Shown here: positions 24,611-32,605 of the stretch, piece after piece
Layout: each line of letters opens with the position of its first letter
Position numbering within the stretch: position 1 is the stretch's first letter
Origin: Oceanicella actignis
GTDB taxonomy: Bacteria > Pseudomonadota > Alphaproteobacteria > Rhodobacterales > Rhodobacteraceae
Assembly (NCBI RefSeq): GCF_008124525.1
Contig: NZ_VNHJ01000005.1
Location: forward strand, 1-64,000
Length of the DNA stretch: 64,000 nucleotides
Direction of reading: 5' to 3'
The notes under the pieces: generated by a model
Databases searched by the model: none
The model's input: only the letters and a program-made list of their open reading frames with translations
Told to the model about the DNA's origin: nothing
Program-made: the position numbers and the translations under genes

Positions 24611-26277
24611 GGGGGCGGGTCGTTCTTCCCGGCCGGGCCGAGGGCGAGGTGCTGGCCTGCGACGAGCCGCTCAGCTTCTGGGGCGGGGTCGATCCGGCCG
24701 CGGGCCGGGTGATCGACGTGCGCCATCCGCTGGCGGGGCGCGAGCTGGCGGGGCGGGTGCTGGCGCTGCCGGGCACGCGCGGCTCGTGCACCGGCTCGGG
24801 CGTGCTGCTGGACATGGCGCTGGGCGGACGGGCGCCGGCGGCGCTGGTCTTTCGCGACGAAGAGGACGTGGCGACGCTGGGCGCGCTGGTCGCGGCCCAG
24901 CTGTTCGACCGCCCGCTGCCGGTGCTGCGCCTTGACGCCGAGGCCTTCGCCCGCCTGTCGCGCGCCCGTCGCGCCGCCATCGGCCCCGACGCGATCGAGA
25001 CCGATCTGGGCGCCGTGCCGCTGGACCCGCCCGCCGCCGACCTGCTCGAGCTGAGCGCCGAGGACCGCGCCATGCTCGACGGCGCGCACGGACCGGCGGC
25101 GGCGCTGGCCATGCGCATTCTGCGCGCCATGGCCGCCAATCAGGGCGCCGAGCGGCTGATCGACGTGGCTCAGGCCCATATCGACGGGTGCATCTACGCC
25201 AGCCCCGCCAATCTGACCTTCGCCGAGCGCATGCTCGAGCTGGGCGCGCGCGTGCGCATTCCCACGACCATGAACGCCATCTCGGTCGATCACGCCAACT
25301 GGCGCACGCAGGGCGTGGCGCCCGATTTCGGCGGCCCGGCCCAGCGGCTGGCCGACGCCTATGTGCGCATGGGCTGCCGGCCCAGCTTCACCTGCGCGCC
25401 CTATCTGCTGGAGGACGCGCCGCGGCCCGGCCAGGCCGTCGGCTGGTCGGAATCGAACGCCGTCATCTACGCCAACTCGGTTCTGGGCGCGCGCACGGCC
25501 AAGCATCCCGATTTCCTCGATCTGTGCATCGCGCTGACCGGGCGCGCGCCCCTGTCGGGCCCGTATCTCGAGCGCAACCGCCTGGCGCGGCGGGTCATCG
25601 AGGTCGAGCTGCCGGACGGGATCGACGACGCCTTCTGGCCCTTGCTGGGCTGGCTGGCGGGCAGGCTCTCGCCCGACCGCATTCCGCTCTTGCGGGGGCT
25701 GGCGGCGGCCAGGCCGGGGCCCGAGGCGCTCAAGGCGCTGTGCGCGGCCTTCGGCGCGACCTCGGGCGCGCCCATGCTGCATGTCGAGGGCGTCACCCCC
25801 GAGGCGCATCTGCTCGATCCCGACGCCGACCGCGCGCGCATCGACCGCGCGGCGCTGCGCGAGGGCTGGCGGGCGCTGAACCGCGGCCCCGAGCAGATCG
25901 ACCTGGTGGCCGTCGGCAGCCCGCACGCCTCGGCCGAGGAATGCCGCGCCCTGGCCGATCTGATGCAGGGGCGCAAGGCGCGCGCGGCGCTCATCGTCAC
26001 GCTCGGGCGCGGGGTGTTGGAGACCATCCGCGCCGAGGGCGTGCTGGCGCGGCTCGAGGCGGCGGGGGCGCGGGTCATTCCCGATCTGTGCTGGTGCTCG
26101 ATCGTCGAGCCGGTCTTTCCGCCCAAGGCGCGCGCCGTCATGACCAATTCGGGCAAATACGCCCATTACGGCCCCGGCCTGTCGGGGCGGGCGGTGCGCT
26201 TCGGCGCGCTGGCCGCCTGCGCCGAGGCCGCCGCCACGGGGCGCGCGCCCCGCGATCTTCCCTCCTGGCTGAGCTGA
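24607..26277 (+). CDS. Aconitase X, probable cis-3-hydroxy-L-proline dehydratase (fused form)
   Basis: A 556-residue aconitase-superfamily protein carrying the small swivelling domain at the N-terminus (about 1-135, with [18 protein letters not shown]61) fused to the large catalytic domain (about 145-556). Candidate Fe-S or active-site cysteines lie in [28 protein letters not shown] and [12 protein letters not shown]. Characterised bacterial members dehydrate cis-3-hydroxy-L-proline to delta1-pyrroline-2-carboxylate; others are mevalonate-pathway enzymes in archaea. Context with racemase-family genes and an Ldh2-type reductase supports the proline role. ATG 24607 overlaps the epimerase stop; a longer frame upstream is a shadow. 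Confidence 0.88.
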   Translation: MRGRVVLPGRAEGEVLACDEPLSFWGGVDPAAGRVIDVRHPLAGRELAGRVLALPGTRGSCTGSGVLLDMALGGRAPAALVFRDEEDVATLGALVAAQLFDRPLPVLRLDAEAFARLSRARRAAIGPDAIETDLGAVPLDPPAADLLELSAEDRAMLDGAHGPAAALAMRILRAMAANQGAERLIDVAQAHIDGCIYASPANLTFAERMLELGARVRIPTTMNAISVDHANWRTQGVAPDFGGPAQRLADAYVRMGCRPSFTCAPYLLEDAPRPGQAVGWSESNAVIYANSVLGARTAKHPDFLDLCIALTGRAPLSGPYLERNRLARRVIEVELPDGIDDAFWPLLGWLAGRLSPDRIPLLRGLAAARPGPEALKALCAAFGATSGAPMLHVEGVTPEAHLLDPDADRARIDRAALREGWRALNRGPEQIDLVAVGSPHASAEECRALADLMQGRKARAALIVTLGRGVLETIRAEGVLARLEAAGARVIPDLCWCSIVEPVFPPKARAVMTNSGKYAHYGPGLSGRAVRFGALAACAEAAATGRAPRDLPSWLS

Positions 26278-26283
26278 GGCGCC

Positions 26284-27312
26284 ATGCGGTCGAACAGGAT
26301 CATCCACGTCATCTCCGCCCATGCCGAGGGCGAGGTCGGCGACGTCATCGTCGGCGGGGTCGCCCCGCCGCCGGGCGAGACGCTGTGGGCGCAGTCGCGC
26401 TGGATCGCGCGCGACGAGGCGCTGCGCAACTTCGTGCTCAACGAGCCGCGCGGCGGGGTGTTCCGCCATGTGAACCTGCTGGTTCCGCCCAGGGACCCGC
26501 GCGCGGACGCCGCCTTCATCATCATGGAGCCCGAAGACACGCCGCCCATGTCCGGCTCGAACGCGATCTGCGTGGCGACGGTGCTGCTGGATTCGGGCAT
26601 CCTGCCCATGACCGAGCCCGAAACGCGCCTGACGCTCGAGGCGCCGGGGGGGCTGGTGCATGTGCGCGCCCAGTGCCGCGCCGGCAAGGCCGAGCGCATC
26701 TTCGTGCGCAACGTGCCCAGCTTCTCCGCCCGGCTCGACGCCGCGCTCGAGGTCGAGGGGCTGGGCGCGCTGACGGTGGACACGGCCTATGGGGGCGACA
26801 GCTTCGTGATCGTCGACGCGCGCGCGCTGGGCTTCGCGCTGCGCGCGGACGAGGCGCGCGACATCGCCGCGCTGGGCATGCGCATCACCCGCGCCGCCAA
26901 CGAGCAGCTGGGCTTCGCGCATCCGCTCAATCCCGATTGGGATCATGTCTCGTTCTGCCTTTTCGCCGGTCCGATCGAACGGCGCGGGCGCGAGCTACGC
27001 GCCGGTTCGGCGGTGGCGATCCGCCCGGGCAAGGTCGACCGCTCGCCCACCGGAACGGGGGTGTCGGCGCGCATGGCGACGCTGCATGCGCGCGGCCTGA
27101 TGGGCCCCGAGGACCGCCTGACGGCGGTTTCGCTGATCGGCTCGACCTTCTCGGGCCGCATCGTCGAGACCGGCGCCGTCGGCCCGCTGCCCGCCATCAT
27201 CCCGGAGATCTCGGGCCGGGCGTGGATCACGGGAACGCATCAGCACATGCTCGACCCCGACGACCCCTGGCCGCAGGGCTATCGGCTGAGCGACACCTGG
27301 GGCGCGGGCTGA
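26284..27312 (+). CDS. Proline-racemase-family protein with Ser/Thr active-site pair
   Basis: A 342-residue homologue of the epimerase at 23609, but with S90 ([12 protein letters not shown]) and T256 ([11 protein letters not shown]) where racemases have two cysteines. Known trans-3-hydroxyproline dehydratases have Cys/Thr, so loss of the second Cys points to a dehydratase-like reaction rather than racemisation. Here the first Cys is also replaced by Ser. The immediate GH that follows Cys in racemases is GS here. It lies 6 bases after aconitase X, ending the gene run, so a role in 3-hydroxyproline use is likely; the exact substrate is unknown. Confidence 0.8.
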   Translation: MRSNRIIHVISAHAEGEVGDVIVGGVAPPPGETLWAQSRWIARDEALRNFVLNEPRGGVFRHVNLLVPPRDPRADAAFIIMEPEDTPPMSGSNAICVATVLLDSGILPMTEPETRLTLEAPGGLVHVRAQCRAGKAERIFVRNVPSFSARLDAALEVEGLGALTVDTAYGGDSFVIVDARALGFALRADEARDIAALGMRITRAANEQLGFAHPLNPDWDHVSFCLFAGPIERRGRELRAGSAVAIRPGKVDRSPTGTGVSARMATLHARGLMGPEDRLTAVSLIGSTFSGRIVETGAVGPLPAIIPEISGRAWITGTHQHMLDPDDPWPQGYRLSDTWGAG

Positions 27313-27341
27313 GCGCGGCGGCCCGGTCCGGGGCCGCGCCG
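27313..27341. terminator. GC-rich stem-loop after the hydroxyproline gene run
   Basis: Immediately after the last stop, GCGCGGCGGCCCGG (27313-27326) can pair, with a short bulge, with CCGGGGCCGCGCC (27328-27340). There is no T-run, so factor-independent termination is uncertain. It sits in the 183-base gap before a convergent glycosyltransferase gene, a natural place for transcription to stop from both sides. Confidence 0.35.
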
Positions 27342-27495
27342 ACGCATCGGCCAGCCATGGGGGCGCCGTCCGCGGGGGGCGGGGGGATGCGGCGCCGCCC
27401 GACGCGCCGCGCGGCCATGGGGGCGGGCCTCGCGGGTCGGGGGGGCGGGTTTGGCGGGCGGTCGCGCGGTCGGACGCGCGGGCGAGAAGGCGCGC

Positions 27496-28200
27496 TCAGC
27501 GCCGCGACAAGCGCCTGCGCCCAGCGCGTTCGTAGCGGCGGGCCAGGCGCTCGGGGTCGGCGCCGGCAAGGTAGAGCGCCAGCGTGCTCAGATTGATCCA
27601 GCCGCGCCGCAGCCAGCCGTCGCGCAGATAGCGCGCGGCGCTGGTGGTCGCCCCGGCGTCGAGCGGGCGCATGCGCAGCCGCCGCGCAAGGGCCACGTCC
27701 TCCATCAGCGCCACGGGCGGATGCCCGCCCGCCGCGCGATAGACCTGCGCGCGCACCAGGAGCCCCTGATCGCCATAGGGCAGGCCGAACAGCCGCGCGC
27801 GCAGATTGGCCCATCCGGCGGTCCAGCGCGCGGCGGCGCCGGGCGCGTCGAAGCGCAGGCGGAACCAGCCGGCCGCGTCGGGATGCGCGCGCATGTGGCG
27901 GCGCGCCGCCGCGCTCCAGCCGGGATCGAGCACCGTGTCGGCGTGCAGGAACAGCAGCCACGCGCCCCGCGCCGCCTGCGCCCCCGCGGCCAGCTGGCGC
28001 CCGCGCCCGCGGGGCGCCGCGACCAGCCGCGCGCCGATCTCCTCGGCCAGCCAGGCGATGTCGTCCTCCGAGCCGCCGTCGGCGATGATGAGCTCGGCGA
28101 TCAGCCCCTCGCGCAGGCCCTCGGTCAGGGAGGCCAGCGTCGGACCCAGTCCTGCGGCGGCGTTGAGCGTCGGGATGACGACCGAGATGGGCGCGGGCAT
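27496..28200 (-). CDS. GT2-family glycosyltransferase (TIGR04283-like)
   Basis: A 234-residue GT-A-fold transferase. It opens ISVVIPTLNAAAGLGPTLASL, has ADGGSEDD, the acidic nucleotide-sugar motif LHADTVLDPGW, and a late MEDVALARRL that fits the catalytic-base region. ATG 28200 is chosen because the family N-terminus begins there; the frame above it is a read-through of the intergenic region. It lies convergent to the hydroxyproline run and divergent from ygfZ. The sugar donor and acceptor are unknown. Confidence 0.87.
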   Translation of the reverse strand: MPAPISVVIPTLNAAAGLGPTLASLTEGLREGLIAELIIADGGSEDDIAWLAEEIGARLVAAPRGRGRQLAAGAQAARGAWLLFLHADTVLDPGWSAAARRHMRAHPDAAGWFRLRFDAPGAAARWTAGWANLRARLFGLPYGDQGLLVRAQVYRAAGGHPPVALMEDVALARRLRMRPLDAGATTSAARYLRDGWLRRGWINLSTLALYLAGADPERLARRYERAGRRRLSRR

Positions 28201-28349
28201 GGTTGCGCTCCTGCCTTGGATCGCGCCGCGCTTGCGGCGGCGGAAGCCTCGATAACAGGATGCGCCGCGCCGCGCGACGGCTATATTGCCCGCCATGCGG
28301 CGCGGCCCCGACGCGGCCGCCGCCGGAACGTCGGAAGAGAGGTCGCAAG

Positions 28350-29207
28350 ATGAACGAAACGGTCGAGGAACGCGCCCCCGCGACGCCCGCCGGCCTGCGC
28401 GGCCGCGTCGCGCCCGAGCGCGCGGTGCTTCGGATCGATGGGGACGATCCGCGCGGCTTCCTGCAGGGCCTGGCGACCAACGACATGCGCAGGCTCGAAA
28501 GGGGGCCGGTCTATGCGGCGCTGCTGACCCCGCAGGGCAAGTATCTGTTCGACTTCATCGTCACCCCCGCCCCCGAGGGCGACGGCGTGCTGCTGGACCT
28601 GGCCGCCGACCGCGCGCCGGCGTTGGCGGCGCGGCTGGGCATGTATCGCCTGCGGCGCAAGCTGACCATCGCGCCGGCCGATCTGCAGGTCGTGCAGCTG
28701 TGGGGCGAGGGGTGGGAGCGCGCGCCTGGCGTCCTGCCCGATCCGCGCCATCCGGGGCTCGGCGGCCGCGTGCTGACCGCCGAGCCCGAGGCCGCGCTGG
28801 CCGGCGCGGCGCAAGCCGACGCGCAAGAGCGGCTGGCGCTGCGCGTGGCGCTGGGCGTGCCCGCGTCGGGCGTCGATCTGATCCCGGAAGAGACCTTCAT
28901 CCTCGAGGCCGGCTTCGAGCGCTTGAACGGCGTCGATTTCCGCAAGGGCTGCTATGTGGGGCAGGAGATCGTGGCGCGCATGAAGCACAAGACGCAGCTG
29001 CGTAAGGGGCTGGCGCGCGTCGCGCTCGAGGGCGCGGCCGCCCCCGGCGCCGAGCTCACGACCGAGGACGGGCGCGCCGCCGGGCGTCTGGGATCGGTGG
29101 CGGGGAACGTTGCGCTGGCCCATCTGCGCTTCGACCGGGCCGAGGGTCCGCTGCGCGCGGGGGCGGCGCGGGCGCGGCTGCTCGAACGGCTGGTTCCGGG
29201 CGAATAA
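28350..29207 (+). CDS. ygfZ: tRNA-modifying/Fe-S repair protein YgfZ (folate-binding)
   Basis: A 285-residue member of the GcvT-like YgfZ family. The signature KGCYVGQEIVARMKHK is intact, with the catalytic-type Cys of the KGCYxGQE motif. N-terminal landmarks include RIDGDDPRGFLQGLATNDM and GKYLFDFIV. These proteins bind folate and support iron-sulfur cluster enzymes such as MiaB. ATG 28350 lies just after an AAGAGAGG region; the upstream frame is intergenic. The stop TAA overlaps a 13-base inverted repeat arm. Confidence 0.92.
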   Translation: MNETVEERAPATPAGLRGRVAPERAVLRIDGDDPRGFLQGLATNDMRRLERGPVYAALLTPQGKYLFDFIVTPAPEGDGVLLDLAADRAPALAARLGMYRLRRKLTIAPADLQVVQLWGEGWERAPGVLPDPRHPGLGGRVLTAEPEAALAGAAQADAQERLALRVALGVPASGVDLIPEETFILEAGFERLNGVDFRKGCYVGQEIVARMKHKTQLRKGLARVALEGAAAPGAELTTEDGRAAGRLGSVAGNVALAHLRFDRAEGPLRAGAARARLLERLVPGE

Positions 29208-29383
29208 GCCCGCGCTTACGCCCCGTTCGCGGCGGCGCCCGCGGGGCGGCGCGGGGGTGCGCTCCTGCGCGGCCTGGCCCCGTTCTTGCGGGCTTTGGCG
29301 CATAAGCGCGGGCTTGCGGCGGCGGGCGCAAGCCGCGCGCCTATTCCCGGCGCGTCCGGCCCGCGCCATGTGTGGCGGGCCGG
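29206..29383. promoter_or_regulatory. Nested inverted repeats upstream of the PepSY gene
   Basis: AAGCCCGCGCTTA (29206-29218) and TAAGCGCGGGCTT (29303-29315) are perfect 13-base inverted arms 84 bases apart. The second arm overlaps GGCTTGCG (29311-29318), which can instead pair with CGCAAGCC (29327-29334). A third stem, CCGGCCCGC (29356-29364) with GCGGGCCGG (29375-29383), has a 10-base loop. The two first pairings exclude each other. The set fills most of the 222-base gap before the PepSY gene. An attenuator or a small mobile-repeat remnant are both possible; neither is shown. Confidence 0.45.
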
Positions 29384-29429
29384 CGCGGATGGTCCGCGCC
29401 GAGGCGACCGGAACAAAGGAGGCGCCCCC

Positions 29430-29684
29430 ATGCGCAAAATTGCGATCGCCGCTCAGACCATGACGCTGGCCGCGCCCGCTCTGGCCGAAGCCCCGAGCAC
29501 GGACACGATGCTGGGCAAGACCGAGCAGGAGGTCCGCCAGACCCTGACCTCGATGGGCTTCGAGGTGCGCAAGATCGAGCGCGAGGACGGCATGATCGAG
29601 GCCTACTTCGTCGGCCAGGGCAAGATGGGCGAGGTCTACGTCAACCCGCAGACCGGCAAGCCGGCCAAGCTGAAGATGAAGTGA
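29430..29684 (+). CDS. PepSY-domain periplasmic protein
   Basis: An 84-residue secreted protein with signal peptide MRKIAIAAQTMTLAAPALAEA and a single PepSY-like domain (DTMLGKTEQEVRQTLTSMGFEVRKIEREDGMIEAYFV). PepSY domains are small alpha/beta units often paired with membrane cytochromes or peptidase inhibitors. AAAGGAGGC lies 6 bases before ATG 29430. It is directly followed by a cytochrome b561 gene, a common pairing, so it may assist that cytochrome. Function beyond this is not known. Confidence 0.87.
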   Translation: MRKIAIAAQTMTLAAPALAEAPSTDTMLGKTEQEVRQTLTSMGFEVRKIEREDGMIEAYFVGQGKMGEVYVNPQTGKPAKLKMK

Positions 29685-29760
29685 GGCGGGCCATGGCCAT
29701 GTCCGACCTTTCCGCAAGCGGGCGCCACGGCGCCCGCGAGATCCGGGTCCGGAACCGCTG

Positions 29761-30264
29761 GTGCGCATCATCCACTGGTCGGTGGCGCTGGCGGCGCTGA
29801 TCGACTCGTTCCTCGACGGCGAGGCGCTGCTGCACCACTGGCTGGGCTATGCGGCGGCGGGGCTGGTGGCGCTGCGCATGGTGTGGGGCGTCGTGGGGCC
29901 GCGGCCGGCGCGGTTCTCGTCCTTTCCGCCCAGCCTGTCGGCGGCGCGCGCGCATCTGGCCGAGCTGGCGGCGGGGACGCGGCGCGTCCATCTGTCTCAT
30001 GACCCGCTCGGCGCGCTGATGGTCTGCAATCTCTGGGCGACGCTGGCCGCCCTGGCGGCGACCGGCTACATGATGGGAATGATGACGTTCTTCGGCGTCG
30101 AATGGGTCGAGGAGCTGCACGAAGCGGCCTGGAGCTGGCTCATGATCTCGGTGGCGCTGCATGTGGGGGGCGTGATGTTCGAAACCCGGCGCACGGGCGT
30201 GCCGCTGGTGCGGGCGATGATCGACGGGCGCAAGCGCATTCCCGAGGGGTTCGAGGCCGAATGA
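29761..30264 (+). CDS. Cytochrome b561-family protein, N-terminus apparently frameshifted
   Basis: The frame from GTG 29761 encodes a 167-residue four-helix di-haem membrane protein with haem-ligand histidines in RIIHWSV, HHWLGYAA and LHVGGVMF. The upstream ATGs (29693/29699) begin MAMSDLSASGRHGAREIRV, the expected N-terminus of such proteins, but in another frame. One extra base near 29752 would join the two as REIRVREPLVRIIHW. So either a base is missing in this sequence or the gene has lost its start; the GTG form has no good Shine-Dalgarno sequence. The stop overlaps the next start by ATGA. Confidence 0.75.
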   Translation: MRIIHWSVALAALIDSFLDGEALLHHWLGYAAAGLVALRMVWGVVGPRPARFSSFPPSLSAARAHLAELAAGTRRVHLSHDPLGALMVCNLWATLAALAATGYMMGMMTFFGVEWVEELHEAAWSWLMISVALHVGGVMFETRRTGVPLVRAMIDGRKRIPEGFEAE

Positions 30265-30799
30265 TCGGCGCATGGCGACGCGCGGATCGGCGAGAGCGGC
30301 GGGCGGCGACGCTGGCCGCGATCATCGCCGCGCAGGCCCTGTGCGCCATGTTCTTCATCGGCGACGTGATCGTGGATTACGCCGAAACCGGCCATCTGGA
30401 CGAGGTGCACATGGCCGTCGAGGCCTTCGCCGCCCTGGCGCTGAGCGGCGGCGTCGCCTTCCAGATGGTCGAGCTGCGCCGCCTTCTGGCCCGCATGGAC
30501 AGCATGGAGACCGGCCTGCGCGCCGCGCGCGGCGAGATGGCGCAGCTGGTCGAGGGCTTTTCGACCGCTGGGGCCTGACCGTCGCCGAGCGCGAGATGGC
30601 GATGCTGCCGCTCAAGGGGTTCGACAACGAAAGCGTGGCCGAGATCCGCGGCACGGCCAAGGGCACGGTCCGCGCCCAGACGGCGGCCATCTACGCCAAG
30701 GCGGGGTTGGACGGGCGCGCGCAGCTCATCAGCCTGTTTCTCGAAGAGCTTCTGGCCGACCCCCAACCCCAGTCCCGACCAGCGCCCGGCGGCCGCTGA
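30261..30799 (+). pseudogene. Membrane-anchored LuxR-type regulator, apparently frameshifted
   Basis: The first frame (from ATG 30261) gives about 100 residues: one TM segment (AATLAAIIAAQALCAMFFIGDVI), an acidic linker and a helical region ending MAQLVEG. The second frame, from about 30562, continues as FDRWGLTVAEREMAMLPLKGFDNESVAEIRGTAKGTVRAQ, a LuxR-type helix-turn-helix. A missing T in the run 30558-30561 would join them into one protein of about 179 residues. As written the first frame ends FSTAGA-stop. It is translationally linked to cytochrome b561 by ATGA. It may be a sequencing artefact or real loss. Confidence 0.7.
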
Positions 30800-30812
30800 G
30801 TGGCGCGCGGGG

Positions 30813-31697
30813 TCAGCCGCCGGCGGCGCGCTCCTCGGCCAGCAGCGCGGCCAGCCCGGCGCGGTAGTCGGGATAGGCCAGCTCGACGCCCAGCTCCTCG
30901 CGGATGCGCCGGTTCGAGGTGCGCTTGCTTTCGGCGTAGAAGCTGCGCGCCATCGGGGTCATCTCGGCGGTCTCGAAATCCTCGGCCGGGGGCAGGGGCG
31001 CGCCCAGCAGCCGCGCCGCCTCGGCGATGACGTCCTCGGGCGGGGCGGGCAGGTCGTCGCACACATTGTAGGCGGCGCCGGGCGAGGGGCGGGCCATCGA
31101 GGCCTCGAGCGTGCGCGCCACATCCTCGACATGGATGCGCGAGAACACCTGCCCCGGCTTGACGATGCGCCGCGCCTTGCCCGCGCGCACCTTGGCGAAG
31201 GGGCCGCGGCCGGGGCCGTATATGCCCGCCAGGCGAAAGATGTGCAGCGGCAGGCCGCGCTCGCGCCAAAGGGCGCTCCATGCGTCCTCGGCCGCCACGC
31301 GCAGCGCGCCGCGGGCGGTCGAGGGGCGGCGCTCGGCGCCTTCGTCGATCCATGCCCCGCCGCGGTCGCCATAGACGCCGGTGGTGGACAGATAGCCGAC
31401 CCAGGAGAAGTCCCCCGCGCGCGCGGCGATGGGCGCGCGCAGCCGCGCCAGCACGGGGTCGCCCTCTTCGGGATTCGGCGCGGCCGAGATCAACAGATGC
31501 GTCGCCTGCGACAGCGCCTCGAGCGCCGGGGCGGGGTCGTCGCCGGGCCAGAGCAGGGGCTCGACGCCGCTTGCGGCCAGGGCGCGGGCTTTGTCGGGGC
31601 TGCGCGTCGCGCCGATCACGCGCCAGCCGCGCGCCAGCAGGCGCGGCGCCAGATGGGCGGCGCAATAGCCATGGCCAAGGGTCAGCATCACGGGCAT
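30813..31697 (-). CDS. SDR-family NAD(P)-dependent epimerase/reductase-like protein
   Basis: A 294-residue extended-SDR protein. The cofactor loop is LTLGHGYCAAHLAPRLL near the N-terminus (GHGYCA in place of GxGxxG). YLSTTGVYGDRGG contains a Ser/Thr and Tyr that could serve the SDR active site. YNVCDDLPAPPEDVI and RIREELG are typical of YeeZ-like SDRs. ATG 31697 has GGAGGAG upstream. Reaction unknown. It lies back to back with the convergent LuxR fragment. Confidence 0.85.
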   Translation of the reverse strand: MPVMLTLGHGYCAAHLAPRLLARGWRVIGATRSPDKARALAASGVEPLLWPGDDPAPALEALSQATHLLISAAPNPEEGDPVLARLRAPIAARAGDFSWVGYLSTTGVYGDRGGAWIDEGAERRPSTARGALRVAAEDAWSALWRERGLPLHIFRLAGIYGPGRGPFAKVRAGKARRIVKPGQVFSRIHVEDVARTLEASMARPSPGAAYNVCDDLPAPPEDVIAEAARLLGAPLPPAEDFETAEMTPMARSFYAESKRTSNRRIREELGVELAYPDYRAGLAALLAEERAAGG

Positions 31698-31758
31698 TTG
31701 CGCGGGTCTCCTCCAACGGCTACGGTCCGGCCCGGAACATAGAGCGGAGCGCAAGCGA

Positions 31759-32589
31759 ATGCGACACATCACCCGAAGGCGCCGGGCGGCGGCGCCGGCC
31801 GCCGCGCTGGCGGCGGCGCTGGCCGCCGGGCTGGCCGGCGCGCCGGCGGCGTGGGCCGAGGGGCGGGCGCCCGCATCGGCGCAGGCCCCCGCGGGGCAGG
31901 GAGCCCCCGCGCGCGTGCGCGACTACGCGGCGTGCGTGGCGCTGCTCGACGCCGATCCGGCCGCCGCGCGCGAGGCCGCGGCCGAGTGGCGGCGCTTCGG
32001 CGGCGGCGCTCAGGCGGGCATCTGCGAGGCGCTGGCCCTGTCGGCGCTGGGCGCCCAGGCCACGGCCGCCCGGCTGCTCGATCAGCTGGCCGCCGAAGAG
32101 GCCGGCGCCGCGCCGCCCGAGCGGCTGCGCGCCATGCGGGCGCTGGCGGCCGATCTGTGGCTGGCCGCGCGGCGGCCCGAACAGGCGCTGGCCTCGCTTG
32201 CGGCGGCGCTGGACTTGGCGCCGGGCGATCCGGCCCTGCTGGCCGCGCGCGCGCAGGCTAGGGCGATGACGCAGGACTGGGCCGGCGCGCGCGCCGATCT
32301 GGACGCCGCCCTGCGCGCCGCGCCCGGCGCGCCGGCGCTGCTCGTCGCGCGCGCCCAGGCGCGGGCGGCGCTGGGCGACGCGGCCGGCGCGCTGGCCGAC
32401 GCCGAGGCCGCGCTGGCCGCCGCGCCCGAGGACGCGCAGGCCTGGCTCGAGGCCGGTCGTGCGCTCGAGGCGCTGGGCCGGCGCGACGCGGCGCGCGAGC
32501 GATACCTGGGCGCCATCGCCCGCGACCGCCAGGGGCCGACCGGCGCCGCGGCGCGCCGCGCCTTGCAGCTGATGGAGGCCGGGGGCTGA
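31759..32589 (+). CDS. Secreted TPR-repeat protein
   Basis: A 276-residue protein with signal peptide (RRRRAAAPAAALAAALAAGLAGAPAAWA). Alanine-rich helical repeats of TPR type run from about 60 to the C-terminus; ASLAAALDLAPGDPALLAARAQARAMTQDWAGARADLDAALRAAPGAPALLVARAQAR shows the 34-residue period. It has no enzymatic motif. Such periplasmic TPR proteins usually scaffold other proteins. Partner unknown. The gene lies alone between divergent SDR and convergent queG genes. Confidence 0.82.
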   Translation: MRHITRRRRAAAPAAALAAALAAGLAGAPAAWAEGRAPASAQAPAGQGAPARVRDYAACVALLDADPAAAREAAAEWRRFGGGAQAGICEALALSALGAQATAARLLDQLAAEEAGAAPPERLRAMRALAADLWLAARRPEQALASLAAALDLAPGDPALLAARAQARAMTQDWAGARADLDAALRAAPGAPALLVARAQARAALGDAAGALADAEAALAAAPEDAQAWLEAGRALEALGRRDAARERYLGAIARDRQGPTGAAARRALQLMEAGG

Positions 32590-32605
32590 AGGGGCGCCCG
32601 GGCGC

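Noticed and set aside
30551-30565. Programmed -1 frameshift in the LuxR-type gene
   Set aside because: The T run does not form a canonical X-XXY-YYZ slippery heptamer in the right frame and no downstream pseudoknot was evident.
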